Positions 28,019 through 36,137 of a stretch of DNA of 64,000 nucleotides are shown here, piece by piece. The number at the start of each line of letters is the position of its first letter. The first letter of the stretch is position 1. The position numbers were made by a program, and so were the translations under genes. Source of the stretch: Paenibacillus contaminans (GTDB lineage: Bacteria > Bacillota > Bacilli > Paenibacillales > NBRC-103111); contig NZ_QMFB01000020.1 of NCBI RefSeq assembly GCF_003285015.1, forward strand, positions 62,001 to 126,000. The letters are read 5' to 3'. Below the pieces are notes generated by a model that was given only the letters and a program-made list of their open reading frames with translations, was not told where the DNA came from and searched no databases.

Positions 28019-28237
28019 ACTAATCTCTCCTGTTTACAATGAAAAATGTTATCGGATGCACCCGGCGACAAAGTGACCCAAAACATAAATAATACCCTTT
28101 ATCTCTCCTAATTTAAAGGGAGTGGAAATCAACGATGGTTACTTGAGTCAGCCACAGTATCCCCCCGTCTGCATTTTCCCCTACCTTTGCAAGGGCTCCT
28201 CCCCCGACAAATACGTACGTTGCTATCCGCACAAACA

Positions 28238-28263
28238 AAAACTCCGCGCTTAGCTCGGAGTTA
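28238..28263 (-). terminator. Terminator after YdeI-like gene
   Basis: Arms AACTCCG and CGGAGTT are extended by GAGC/GCGC pairing. The minus strand runs on into TTTTTGTTTG. It lies 37 bases past the stop codon. Confidence 0.8.
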
Positions 28264-28299
28264 ATCCACGTTTTATTCCTTTGACATACTTAAAATATA

Positions 28300-28893
28300 C
28301 TAATCATCCAATCCCTTTCCATCGAGGATATTCACGATATATTTTTCAACCCTTGACTCACGAGTTTTGGATTGCTTGGCTGCGGAAAAATGCAGGATGT
28401 AAGCTCTTTGCCGTCCCGGCGTCAATGCTTCAAAAGCCGTTTTTAAGTCGGGGATTTCAACGAATTTATTTTCTAATTCTTCAGGTATGATGTATTCCGT
28501 ATTCTTCTTATAGTTCACTTGCAAACCGGCTTTCTCTGCTTCAACGGCCTCATCGATATATGCTTTCAAGATAAGCTGCATTTCATCTATCGCTTGAGCA
28601 TCGGTGAACCGAATCTGGCGCGCTGCCTGAACATTTTCGGTTTGTTGGATTAGGATCCCATGGGGATCTTTTAACAATGCGCCTTTGTGAAACAGAAGAG
28701 CGCAGTAATCCTTAAAACCATGAATCAGAACAATGTTTTTATTGTCGAACGTGTAACAAGGATGCATCCACTTAAAATCCTCGGTCAGCCCGCAGTCAAG
28801 AACGATATCTCTCAACAGCTCGAATTCTTCCTTCCACTGCTTAAGCTTGTTAAAGTAAGGATCAATCTTAGGATTCCTTTCGCCTTTTATCAT
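28300..28893 (-). CDS. YdeI/DUF1801-family protein
   Basis: This cytoplasmic protein (197 aa) has the iron-chaperone/YdeI-like fold. An N-terminal DUF1801-like half (W-M-H-P-C-Y-T-F and L-L-F-H-K-G-A-L-L-K-D-P) is followed by a C-terminal bacteriocin-protection YdeI-type tail (F-E-A-L-T-P-G-R-Q-R-A-Y-I-L-H-F and A-K-Q-S-K-T-R). The ATG at 28891-28893 has AAAGGGGG upstream and is preferred over an upstream in-frame start at 28959. The precise function is not established. It lies downstream of an ArsR regulator gene and may be cotranscribed with it. Confidence 0.85.
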   Translation of the reverse strand: MIKGERNPKIDPYFNKLKQWKEEFELLRDIVLDCGLTEDFKWMHPCYTFDNKNIVLIHGFKDYCALLFHKGALLKDPHGILIQQTENVQAARQIRFTDAQAIDEMQLILKAYIDEAVEAEKAGLQVNYKKNTEYIIPEELENKFVEIPDLKTAFEALTPGRQRAYILHFSAAKQSKTRESRVEKYIVNILDGKGLDD

Positions 28894-29083
28894 CAAGGTA
28901 CCCCCTTTTTGTTTTAACTTGCCCGATTGCCCGGTTCGATACACAAGGATAAACGGCATCGCCTCCCAAACGCTCTCGAAGAAAGCGACTTCGTAAGCAT
29001 AAGCTAAGGACTGGCGCGTTTACCGGTGAAATATCAGGCTTAAGTAGATGTCGTGTACTGAAAGTCCAAGGTTAATGTTAAAC

Positions 29084-29413
29084 TCATTCTTCTTCCTCTT
29101 CTAATAATTGGTTCAGTCGTAATAAATTCGTTCTCCAAAACTTGCTGTAGAAAGCCAGCCAATCTTGAATCTCTCTGAGCGGAGAGGCGTTTAGCCTAAA
29201 TCGCGTTTCTCTTCCGACTTTTCGGTCAAGTACCAGTCCGGCCTCTTTAAGAATTGTCAAATGCTTGGATACCGCCGTCCGGCCCATTTGAAACTGCGCC
29301 GTTAATTCATGAAGCGGTATCTCCTCTGCCTCTGCTAACAGACGAATCAGTTTGCGTCTGGTTGGGTCTGCAATCGCGTCAAACACATCCCGCAACTGGT
29401 TGTTCTCGCTCAC
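29084..29413 (-). CDS. ArsR-family winged-helix regulator
   Basis: This small repressor (109 aa) has an ArsR-type winged helix: F-D-A-I-A-D-P-T-R-R-K-L-I-R-L-L, then recognition helix G-R-T-A-V-S-K-H-L-T-I-L. It lacks metal-site cysteines, so it is of the non-metal, AHSA1-associated type. The start is a GTG at 29411-29413 with GGAGAGG five bases upstream. The customary SRPBCC/AHSA1 partner gene is not adjacent; instead a YdeI-like gene follows 190 bases downstream. It ends in a run of five Glu residues. Confidence 0.87.
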   Translation of the reverse strand: MSENNQLRDVFDAIADPTRRKLIRLLAEAEEIPLHELTAQFQMGRTAVSKHLTILKEAGLVLDRKVGRETRFRLNASPLREIQDWLAFYSKFWRTNLLRLNQLLEEEEE

Positions 29414-29450
29414 AACACCCTCTCCTAAGCTTATTGCCGATTTTTTGATA

Positions 29451-29500
29451 GGACACCATTTGGTGACATTTTTATTGTAGGAGAGCATTTGGTGTCGTGT
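29451..29500 (-). promoter_or_regulatory. Putative ArsR operator: repeated CATTTGGTG
   Basis: CACCA-tt-TGGTG at 29454-29465 is an inverted repeat. CATTTGGTG recurs 29 bases further on within a GTGTC context. Both lie 40-90 bases before the GTG start of the ArsR gene. This is probably its autoregulatory site. Confidence 0.5.
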
Positions 29501-29962
29501 CAACAACGTTTTTAACTCCGCTTGAAATAACCTGCGATTTACGGAGTTCAATCGGACAATGTTCTCACCAGCCGAAACTACAAAAATTTGTTCCGGTAAA
29601 TGATTGATGGTTCAACATTTCTAAATATCAACCACTCAGTAAGCATATTACTATTTAAAATTTCCGAGAATGAAGCTTGTAATAATCCGGTACAAAAATG
29701 CGAAATTACCTTTTCTTCAATTGACATGTCAACTTTATCTGGATCAATATTTTTCGCCGTTACTTGTGATACGGTTCACCTTTACGAGTCTATCGGCGAA
29801 AATGCTAAAAAAGCTGCCGTGGCACTTCGAAAAGTCGATTTCTGCCTATTTTTTTGCTGCATACTACTTTAGTAGGACTATTATCTACTGAAATTCCCTT
29901 AAGATGTTCAGATAGAAGCGAGTTAAGTATGGTAGAAATCACTAATCCGTTGGAGGATCAAT
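29501..29962. other. AT-rich intergenic region before S-layer-type gene
   Basis: No convincing gene was found in 460 bases. TTGACATGTCAA at 29721-29732 is a perfect 12-bp palindrome that could also serve as a -35 element, with TCAATA 17 bases later. A long 5' untranslated leader for the surface protein is plausible. TTGGAGGA at 29950-29957 is the ribosome binding site for the ATG at 29963. Confidence 0.5.
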
Positions 29963-32900
29963 ATGTATATTCGTAAATTCGTGAGACAAGTTTGCTTCAT
30001 TATGGTTATGGCCATGTTATTGTATCCGGGTTTTGTGTTTTCTAGTATCCCGGTATCCGCGGCATCGTCTACACCCATTATCAGTACAATCAAGAATGTA
30101 GGGACTCAAGGAATAACGGCTGATTCTTTAGGTAATATATATTACGTAAAAACGTCGGTTGGGAGTAAAATATATAAACTTTCTACTGCAGGAGTGGAGA
30201 GCGAATTTGCGTCTTTGGGATCGACAACTTACCAACTTGTCACAGATGCTAACGATAATATTTATGCGGCGGCTAATTCCGGGTTGAAAAAAATAGATCC
30301 TCAGGGAACGGTCACTTCAATCTCCGGTCCGACTAACGTGACGAGCATGGCACTTGCTATTGATAATTCCGGAAATGTCTATTATTCGGACACTCTAACC
30401 ATGCTTAAAAAGGTAGATACGACGGGAAATGTTACGGTGCTGGCGTCCGGCTTTAATCAGAATATGGGTATGGCTGTGGATTCGAACGGCAACGTATACG
30501 TGGCCGATTATACGGCTCATGTAATCAAAAAAGTCGATACGAGCAATAACAATAATGTTACCGTCATAGCAGGAACCGCCTCATCTAGCGGGTACACCGG
30601 CAACGGTGGCCAGGCCAGCGACGCCAAGTTGAAGGGTCCGCACAATATGATTATTTCTGACGGGCAATTGTATTTTGCGGAATATGACAACTATGTTGTA
30701 CGCAAAATCGATCTTGCCACCGGAATCATCGATGTGGTAGCAGGAAATGGAACAAGCGGAAATACAGGGGATGGCGGAGCGGCGGATGCCGCCACATTGG
30801 GGAGAGTGTTCTCCATAAGCAAAGACGCTTTCGACATTTTATACATAGCGGCCGAGAACGCTACAAAAATGGTATACACGCCTGGAACGCTGAGCGGCAC
30901 TGTGCTGGATACAAGCAATAATCCTGTCAATGGCGCCACGGTTGCTATAGCCGGGACAACATCATCAACCACAACAGACGCGCTCGGAAGTTTTGCATTG
31001 AACAATGTTACACCGGGCAACAGAAATCTAACGGTGACGGCTGCGGGGTACGGGAATGGCGAGGCGACAGCGGCGGTCAATGGAGGTCAAGGAGTAAACG
31101 TTGGAAATATCGTAATCGGAGCTCAGGTTAGCGGCGTCGCTCTGAATAATCCTACGTTGACCATGGCAATCGGAGGAACTCCGGTCACGCTTACGGCAAC
31201 GGTTTCGCCTAACAATGCCGCCAACAAGAGTGTGACATGGCAAAGCAGCGATACGACTATTGCAACTGTGGACAATAACGGACTCGTAACTCCGGTGGCT
31301 GCAGGAACGGCGACGATTACGGTGACGACGGCAGATGGAAGCAAGACAGCCACCAGTTTAGTAACGGTGACTAATCCGCCAGCGCCGGCAGCTCCGAATG
31401 TAACCGCCGATGATGCGGCTAACGTCATTGTGGGTCTGACTACGACGATGGAGTTTCAGATCGACGGCGGCAGCTATGTAAAGTACGACGGAACGAACGC
31501 GCCTGACTTGTCCGGTAATCGCACAGTGCTCGTACGAGTAGCGGCAGATGCGGCAACTGGCACGCCGGCTGGCGCATCTACAACACTGACATTCACAGCG
31601 AATCCGCCAGCTGCACCGAATGTGACAGCCGATGATGCGGCTAACGTCATTGTGGGTCTGACTACGACGTTGGAGTTTCAGATCGACGGCGGCAGCTATG
31701 TAAAGTACGACGGCACAAACGCGCCTGACTTATCCGGTAATCGCACAGTGCTCGTACGAGTAGCGGCAGATGCGGCAACTGGCACGCCGGCTGGCGCAGC
31801 TACAACACTGACATTCACAGCGAATCCGCCAGCTGCACCGAATGTGACAGCCGATGATGCGGCTAACGTCATTGTGGGTCTGACTACGACGTTGGAGTTT
31901 CAGATCGACGGCGGCAGCTATGTAAAGTACGACGGCACAAACGCGCCTGACTTATCCGGTAATCGCACAGTGCTCGTACGAGTAGCGGCAGATGCGGCAA
32001 CTGGCACGCCGGCTGGCGCAGCTACAACACTGACATTCACAGCGAATCCGCCAGCTGCACCGAATGTGACAGCCGATGATGCAGCAAACGTCATCGTAGG
32101 ATTAGATACGACAATGGAGTTCAAAGTTGACAACGGCAGCTATGTAAAGTACGACGGAACGAACTCGCCTGACTTGTCCGGTAATCGCACAGTCCTCGTA
32201 CGAGTAGCGGCAGATACGGCAACCGGCACACCGGCTGGCGCAGATACAACGCTGACGTTCACAGCGAATCCGCCAGCTGCACCGAATGTAACCGCCGATG
32301 ATGCGGCTAACGTCATTGTGGGTCTGACTACAACGATGGAGTTTCAGATCGACGGCGGCAGCTATGTAAAGTACGACGGATCGAACGCGCCTGACTTGTC
32401 CGGTAATCGCACAGTGCTCGTACGAGCAGCGGCAGATGCGGCAACTGGCACGCCGGCTGGCGCATCTACAACACTGACATTCACAGCGAATCCGCGACCT
32501 ACGGCACCAAGCGAACCAGCGACAACGAGCTCAGGCGTGGACGTGGTGGACGTGCTTATTAATGGGATGGCGATAAATATAGGCGTTGCTACAACGACGA
32601 AGGTGGATAATCGGCAAGTCACGACCATAACGCTTAACCAGGAGAACCTTGAGGCATTAATCGAGGCAGAAGGCCAAGGTGCAGTGGTCACCCTTATATT
32701 ATCAACGAATACAGACGTTGTGATTAGCGAGCTAAACGGGCAAATAGTCAAAAATATGGAGAACAATCAAGTCGTTCTGGAGATCAAAGTGGGAACGGCA
32801 ACCTACACGATCCCTACCAACCAAATCAACATCGATGCCATATCCAATCAGGTCGGAAAATCAGTCGCCCTGCAAGATATTATGGTTAAGATTGAAATTG

Positions 32901-33790
32901 CAGAGCCGACAGCAGCTATGGTGAACGTGGTCGAAAATGCAGCTCTGAAGGGAACCTTTACAATCGTAGCCCCTCCGATCAGCTTTACAATTAATAGTAC
33001 GTACGGAGATCGGACGATTACGATTGAGAAGTTCAATGCTTACGTAGAGCGAACCATAGCGATTCCTGACGAGGTGGATCCAAGCAAAATCACAACAGGC
33101 GTTGTCATAGACCCAGATGGAACTGTCCGTCATGTACCGACCAAAATAAAGAAGAAAGACAGCAAATATTACGCGATCATCAATAGCTTGACGAACAGTA
33201 CGTATGCTTTAGTGTGGCATCCAATTGAATTTGGCGATGTGGTAAACCATTGGTCGAAGACGGCTGTCATTGACATGGGATCGCGAATGGTGATCGACGG
33301 TACAGGGAAAGGACAGTTTAGTCCCGATCGTAACATCACTCGTGCTGAGTTTGCGGCAATCCTTGTACGCGGCCTCGGGCTAAAGCTGGAGAGTGGAGAT
33401 TCAGTATTCACGGATGTGAAGGCGTCGGATTGGTTCAGCAGCTTTATTAACACAGCATATGCCTATAATCTGATTAATGGATATGCTGATGGTTCCTTTG
33501 GTCCGAATGACAACATCACGCGTGAGCAAGCCATGACGATGATCTCCAAAGCGATGACCATTACAAGTCTGAAAGCGGGGCTTCCTATTCAATCCATCGA
33601 GACAACTCTACATCCATATCAGGATATAGCGAAAGCTTCCGAATGGGCAATAAGCAGTATAGCGGACAGTGTACAGTCCGGCATAGTGACAGGTAGAACA
33701 AGAACGGAACTTGCGCCGAAGGCATTTATTACAAGAGCCGAAGTAGCAGTAATTATCCAACGTCTGCTTGAGAGATCCAACTTGATTTAA
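29963..33790 (+). CDS. Secreted NHL/Ig-like repeat protein with three C-terminal SLH domains
   Basis: This cell-surface protein (1275 aa) starts with a signal peptide ending near V-S-A-A-S (residue 35). NHL-type propeller repeats lie at about 40-310 (G-N-V-Y-V-A-D and V-V-A-G-N-G-T). A carboxypeptidase-regulatory-like beta domain at about 313-389 and a bacterial Ig-like Big_2 domain at about 391-470 follow (V-T-W-Q-S-S-D). Five 74-residue tandem repeats lie at about 475-845, then a linker, then three SLH domains at about 1090-1275 that would bind secondary cell-wall polymer. It is a single gene ended by a terminator. Its role is probably an adhesin or S-layer component; the ligand is unknown. 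Confidence 0.9.
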   Translation: MYIRKFVRQVCFIMVMAMLLYPGFVFSSIPVSAASSTPIISTIKNVGTQGITADSLGNIYYVKTSVGSKIYKLSTAGVESEFASLGSTTYQLVTDANDNIYAAANSGLKKIDPQGTVTSISGPTNVTSMALAIDNSGNVYYSDTLTMLKKVDTTGNVTVLASGFNQNMGMAVDSNGNVYVADYTAHVIKKVDTSNNNNVTVIAGTASSSGYTGNGGQASDAKLKGPHNMIISDGQLYFAEYDNYVVRKIDLATGIIDVVAGNGTSGNTGDGGAADAATLGRVFSISKDAFDILYIAAENATKMVYTPGTLSGTVLDTSNNPVNGATVAIAGTTSSTTTDALGSFALNNVTPGNRNLTVTAAGYGNGEATAAVNGGQGVNVGNIVIGAQVSGVALNNPTLTMAIGGTPVTLTATVSPNNAANKSVTWQSSDTTIATVDNNGLVTPVAAGTATITVTTADGSKTATSLVTVTNPPAPAAPNVTADDAANVIVGLTTTMEFQIDGGSYVKYDGTNAPDLSGNRTVLVRVAADAATGTPAGASTTLTFTANPPAAPNVTADDAANVIVGLTTTLEFQIDGGSYVKYDGTNAPDLSGNRTVLVRVAADAATGTPAGAATTLTFTANPPAAPNVTADDAANVIVGLTTTLEFQIDGGSYVKYDGTNAPDLSGNRTVLVRVAADAATGTPAGAATTLTFTANPPAAPNVTADDAANVIVGLDTTMEFKVDNGSYVKYDGTNSPDLSGNRTVLVRVAADTATGTPAGADTTLTFTANPPAAPNVTADDAANVIVGLTTTMEFQIDGGSYVKYDGSNAPDLSGNRTVLVRAAADAATGTPAGASTTLTFTANPRPTAPSEPATTSSGVDVVDVLINGMAINIGVATTTKVDNRQVTTITLNQENLEALIEAEGQGAVVTLILSTNTDVVISELNGQIVKNMENNQVVLEIKVGTATYTIPTNQINIDAISNQVGKSVALQDIMVKIEIAEPTAAMVNVVENAALKGTFTIVAPPISFTINSTYGDRTITIEKFNAYVERTIAIPDEVDPSKITTGVVIDPDGTVRHVPTKIKKKDSKYYAIINSLTNSTYALVWHPIEFGDVVNHWSKTAVIDMGSRMVIDGTGKGQFSPDRNITRAEFAAILVRGLGLKLESGDSVFTDVKASDWFSSFINTAYAYNLINGYADGSFGPNDNITREQAMTMISKAMTITSLKAGLPIQSIETTLHPYQDIAKASEWAISSIADSVQSGIVTGRTRTELAPKAFITRAEVAVIIQRLLERSNLI
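31388..32497 (+). repeat. Five tandem 222-bp repeats in surface-protein gene
   Basis: Equivalent CCGAATGT positions fall at 31394, 31616, 31838, 32060 and 32282, exactly 222 bases apart. Each unit encodes 74 residues starting near A-P-N-V-T-A-D-D-A-A-N-V-I-V-G-L. Units two and three appear identical at the DNA level, while unit four is the most diverged (E-F-K-V-D-N-G instead of E-F-Q-I-D-G-G). This points to recent unequal recombination. Confidence 0.95.
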
Positions 33791-33804
33791 TTTCACACTA
33801 ACAA

Positions 33805-33857
33805 GGAACGGTTATCCCGCTTTGGCTCGCAAGAGCTAGCTGGGATAACCGTTCTTT
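33805..33857 (+). terminator. Terminator after SLH surface-protein gene
   Basis: The arms GGAACGGTTATCCC and GGGATAACCGTTCT pair over about 13 bases around an inner GCT/AGC loop and run into TTTATC. It starts 15 bases after the stop codon. Confidence 0.85.
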
Positions 33858-33938
33858 ATCTATACTCTAGTTTTGCATCTCTAATTTCCTGCACAAGCAG
33901 GAGCAGACGTGGTTGTCACCGATATGTATTTATTAAGC

Positions 33939-34190
33939 CTAAAACAAGAAGCAGACCCAAAACCTCCTTCGCGTTTGTTTTTGAAATGTAATGGTCTCGC
34001 GCGTATTGCCCAGCTGCACGCTCGTCTCGTTCAGTTTTGTAACGGCAATGATCTTACCGTTACGGAAAGAGTACAGTAACGCAGCTTGCTTTCGAACTGC
34101 CTCATACTCATTCTCCACATTCAATACAATAAAATTGGCTGGATTGCCTGACTCAATCCCGTACTTATCCTCAATCTGCAGCGTAATCGC
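33939..34190 (-). pseudogene. C-terminal remnant of cytosine deaminase (codA)
   Basis: The minus strand encodes I-E-D-K-Y-G-I-E-S-G-N-P-A-N-F-I-V-L followed by E-Y-E-A-V-R-K-Q and L-Y-S-F-R-N-G-K-I-I. This matches the end of CodA-type cytosine deaminases (YGI..GN.AN.I.L .. DALR.Q .. YS.R.GKVI). Only about 70 C-terminal residues remain. The reading frame upstream continues through unrelated sequence to a stop near 34270, and no amidohydrolase metal motifs are present. The open frame also runs on past the homologous end. It is a decayed fragment lying between two plus-strand genes, with no promoter or start of its own. Confidence 0.75.
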
Positions 34191-34375
34191 ACGAAAAATG
34201 AAGATGACTTCTCCACTTTCCAGAGCAAAATACGCGTTTCTCTGTTCAGGAATGCTAGGCCGACTCTATAATCAAGAAGCTCATCATCATCAATCTTGCC
34301 CCCCACTTGACTTCATCCTCCACACGTAATAAAATATTTTTACGTGAAATAAAAATTGTATGAGGAGCATATGCT

Positions 34376-34972
34376 TTGAATAATCATGAAATTGCCGAGA
34401 CTTATGTAGTACAGTCGGCGGAACAGGCCATGGCGCTGCTGAATCCGCTTCGCGCGGAGCTGCTTGCGATCATGGCGGAGCCCGCCTCGGCGGCGGAAAT
34501 CGCCCGCGGGATGGGCGAAACGGCGCAGCGGATCAACTACCATCTGAAGGCGCTGGAGAAGGTCGGTCTCGCGCGAAGAGTCGGCACCCGCCAAGTCCGT
34601 AACCTGGTAGAAGTGCTGTATCAGGCCGCGGCAAGAACGTTCGTCATTGCCGATTCGCTCGGCTTCCAGCCGTCGACGGCGCAGCAAATGCGCGATCAAG
34701 GCTCGCTCGCCCATCTCGTCACCATGTCCGACAGGATGAAGCGCGACGCTTTGCGGCTGATGGAGCAATCCGACAAGGAAGTGCAGGTGCCGAGCGCCTC
34801 GCTCGCCTCGAAGGTTCGCTTGGCCGACGAGTCTCAGCGCGAAGCTTTTATCAATGAATATGTCACCTTGGTCGAGCAGCTGATCCGCAAATATGAAACG
34901 ACGGCTGCGGACGATGCAATCGCCTTTCAACTGCTTGCCGCCGTTTATCCCGAGCCGATGAAGGAGGAGTAG
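34376..34972 (+). CDS. ArsR-like helix-turn-helix regulator
   Basis: This transcriptional regulator (198 aa) has an N-terminal winged helix: L-N-P-L-R-A-E-L-L-A-I-M, then A-S-A-A-E-I-A-R-G-M, then R-I-N-Y-H-L-K-A-L-E. A long alpha-helical C-terminal region of about 110 residues has unknown ligand. The start is a TTG with GAGGAG eight bases upstream; an ATG six bases earlier meets an immediate stop. It is the first of three closely spaced genes, followed after 4 bases by an Ala/Pro-rich protein and then ClpP. The arrangement suggests a regulated proteolysis cassette, but that is inference. Confidence 0.82.
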   Translation: MNNHEIAETYVVQSAEQAMALLNPLRAELLAIMAEPASAAEIARGMGETAQRINYHLKALEKVGLARRVGTRQVRNLVEVLYQAAARTFVIADSLGFQPSTAQQMRDQGSLAHLVTMSDRMKRDALRLMEQSDKEVQVPSASLASKVRLADESQREAFINEYVTLVEQLIRKYETTAADDAIAFQLLAAVYPEPMKEE

Positions 34973-34976
34973 CGCG

Positions 34977-35420
34977 ATGAACGAGTCCAAGCCGCAACTT
35001 GCTGACGGCGTCCGCAAAAATGAAAAATTTGCACAGGAGGAAAGTGCTATGCCTAACCTGCCTGAAACTCCCGCCGGTCACGGTCCGTGGAACGAAAAAC
35101 GCTCAATGCTTGAGACCACAGCCCCCATCGCGCCTAAAACGGACGATGATTCGGCTAAGGGGAATGAAACAACCGTGCAGGAAGAAGCCGCAGCGCCTGC
35201 AGCCCCTGCGACGGAAGCCGTTCCGGGTCAAGTCATTGCTTTTCCTAGACGCGATTCTGCCGCCGGTTCGGAAATTATTCCGAATGTCGTCGTTCATACG
35301 GTTGCAGGAACGGCAGCGAAAATCGTCGTCATTTCCTCAGGCTTCGGTACGATCCGCCATTTGGACGTCCCGCAAAGTGCAAGCAGCCGCAGTTCGCAAC
35401 ATATCCGCATGGCCGCTTAA
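34977..35420 (+). CDS. Unknown Ala/Pro-rich protein between regulator and ClpP
   Basis: This protein is not recognised. It has 147 residues from the first ATG, or 123 from an in-frame ATG at 35049; both starts have excellent AGGAGG sites, so two forms could be made. The first two thirds are low-complexity and probably disordered (A-A-A-P-A-A-P-A-T-E-A). The last 50 residues look folded: I-P-N-V-V-V-H-T-V-A-G, then K-I-V-V-I-S-S-G-F-G-T-I-R-H-L. There is no signal peptide or membrane segment. Its position 47 bases before clpP suggests a ClpP-linked role such as adaptor or substrate, which is untested. Confidence 0.68.
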   Translation: MNESKPQLADGVRKNEKFAQEESAMPNLPETPAGHGPWNEKRSMLETTAPIAPKTDDDSAKGNETTVQEEAAAPAAPATEAVPGQVIAFPRRDSAAGSEIIPNVVVHTVAGTAAKIVVISSGFGTIRHLDVPQSASSRSSQHIRMAA

Positions 35421-35467
35421 TGTAGAGCTGATATTTACTATTTACTGATTATTGAGGAGGGATTTCC

Positions 35468-36046
35468 ATGAGCTACATTCCGATGGTAGTGGAGCAATCC
35501 GGCAGAGGAGAGCGTTCTTACGATATTTATTCGAGGCTGCTGAAGGATCGGATCGTCTTTCTCGGCAGCGAGGTGAACGATCAGGTTTCGAATGCGATTA
35601 TTGCGCAGCTGCTGTTTCTGGCGGCCGAGGATTCGGAGAAGGACATTCATTTGTACATCAATTCGCCGGGCGGCTCGGTTTCCGCAGGTCTGGCGATTTA
35701 CGACACGATGCAATTCATTAAGCCGGATGTCGCCACGATCGGCGTCGGGATGGCCGCATCGATCGGAGCCTTCCTGCTCATCGGCGGCGCCAAAGGGAAA
35801 CGCTCCGCGCTGCCTAACGCCGAAGTGATGATCCATCAGCCCTGGGGAGGCGCGCAAGGCCAAGCGACCGACATTCAAATCCGCGCCGAGCATATCATCA
35901 AAACCCGCAAGCTGCTGAACGGCATTATGGCCGAACGCACCGGCCAAACGATTGAAAAAATCGACCGCGACTCCGATCGCGACTACTTCATGAATGCAGA
36001 AGAAGCGCTGGCGTACGGAGCGATCGATAAGATTATCCGGCAATAA
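35468..36046 (+). CDS. clpP: ATP-dependent Clp protease proteolytic subunit
   Basis: This protein (192 aa) is the barrel-forming serine peptidase that degrades substrates unfolded by ClpX or ClpC. The catalytic triad is intact: Ser98 in G-M-A-A-S-I-G-A, His123 in V-M-I-H-Q-P, and Asp172 in the R-D-S-D-R-D segment. The N-terminal axial loop segment E-Q-S-G-R-G-E-R and the G-G-A-Q-G-Q handle region are present, so it looks fully functional. GGAGGG lies before the ATG. The neighbours (a regulator and an unknown protein) differ from the usual tig-clpX context, so this may be a second clpP paralog. Confidence 0.95.
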   Translation: MSYIPMVVEQSGRGERSYDIYSRLLKDRIVFLGSEVNDQVSNAIIAQLLFLAAEDSEKDIHLYINSPGGSVSAGLAIYDTMQFIKPDVATIGVGMAASIGAFLLIGGAKGKRSALPNAEVMIHQPWGGAQGQATDIQIRAEHIIKTRKLLNGIMAERTGQTIEKIDRDSDRDYFMNAEEALAYGAIDKIIRQ

Positions 36047-36137
36047 GGAGAGCTTCAGCTATCTCGCTAACGCGCTTCAGCACCGCATCGCACGCCGAGA
36101 GAAGTCAGGCTGCACATCCCTTATACATCGGCTGCAT

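Noticed and set aside
29600..29872. 90-codon plus-strand frame before the surface-protein gene
   Set aside because: It has poor codon use, no ribosome binding site and no recognisable motif. The region is AT-rich and reads as non-coding leader.
31918..32133. Antisense open frames within the 222-bp repeats
   Set aside because: They recur with the repeat period and simply reflect repeat composition. The plus-strand product has a continuous domain structure.
31388..32497. Repeat array considered as CRISPR
   Set aside because: Units are 222 bases, contiguous and in frame within a coding sequence, with no short repeat-spacer pattern.
34121..34306. 61-codon minus-strand frame upstream of the CodA remnant
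   Set aside because: It is in a different frame from the CodA-like segment, and its residues do not match the expected upstream part of cytosine deaminase.
36047..36137. Terminator between convergent clpP and AraC genes
   Set aside because: No stem with a T-run was found in this gap on either strand.
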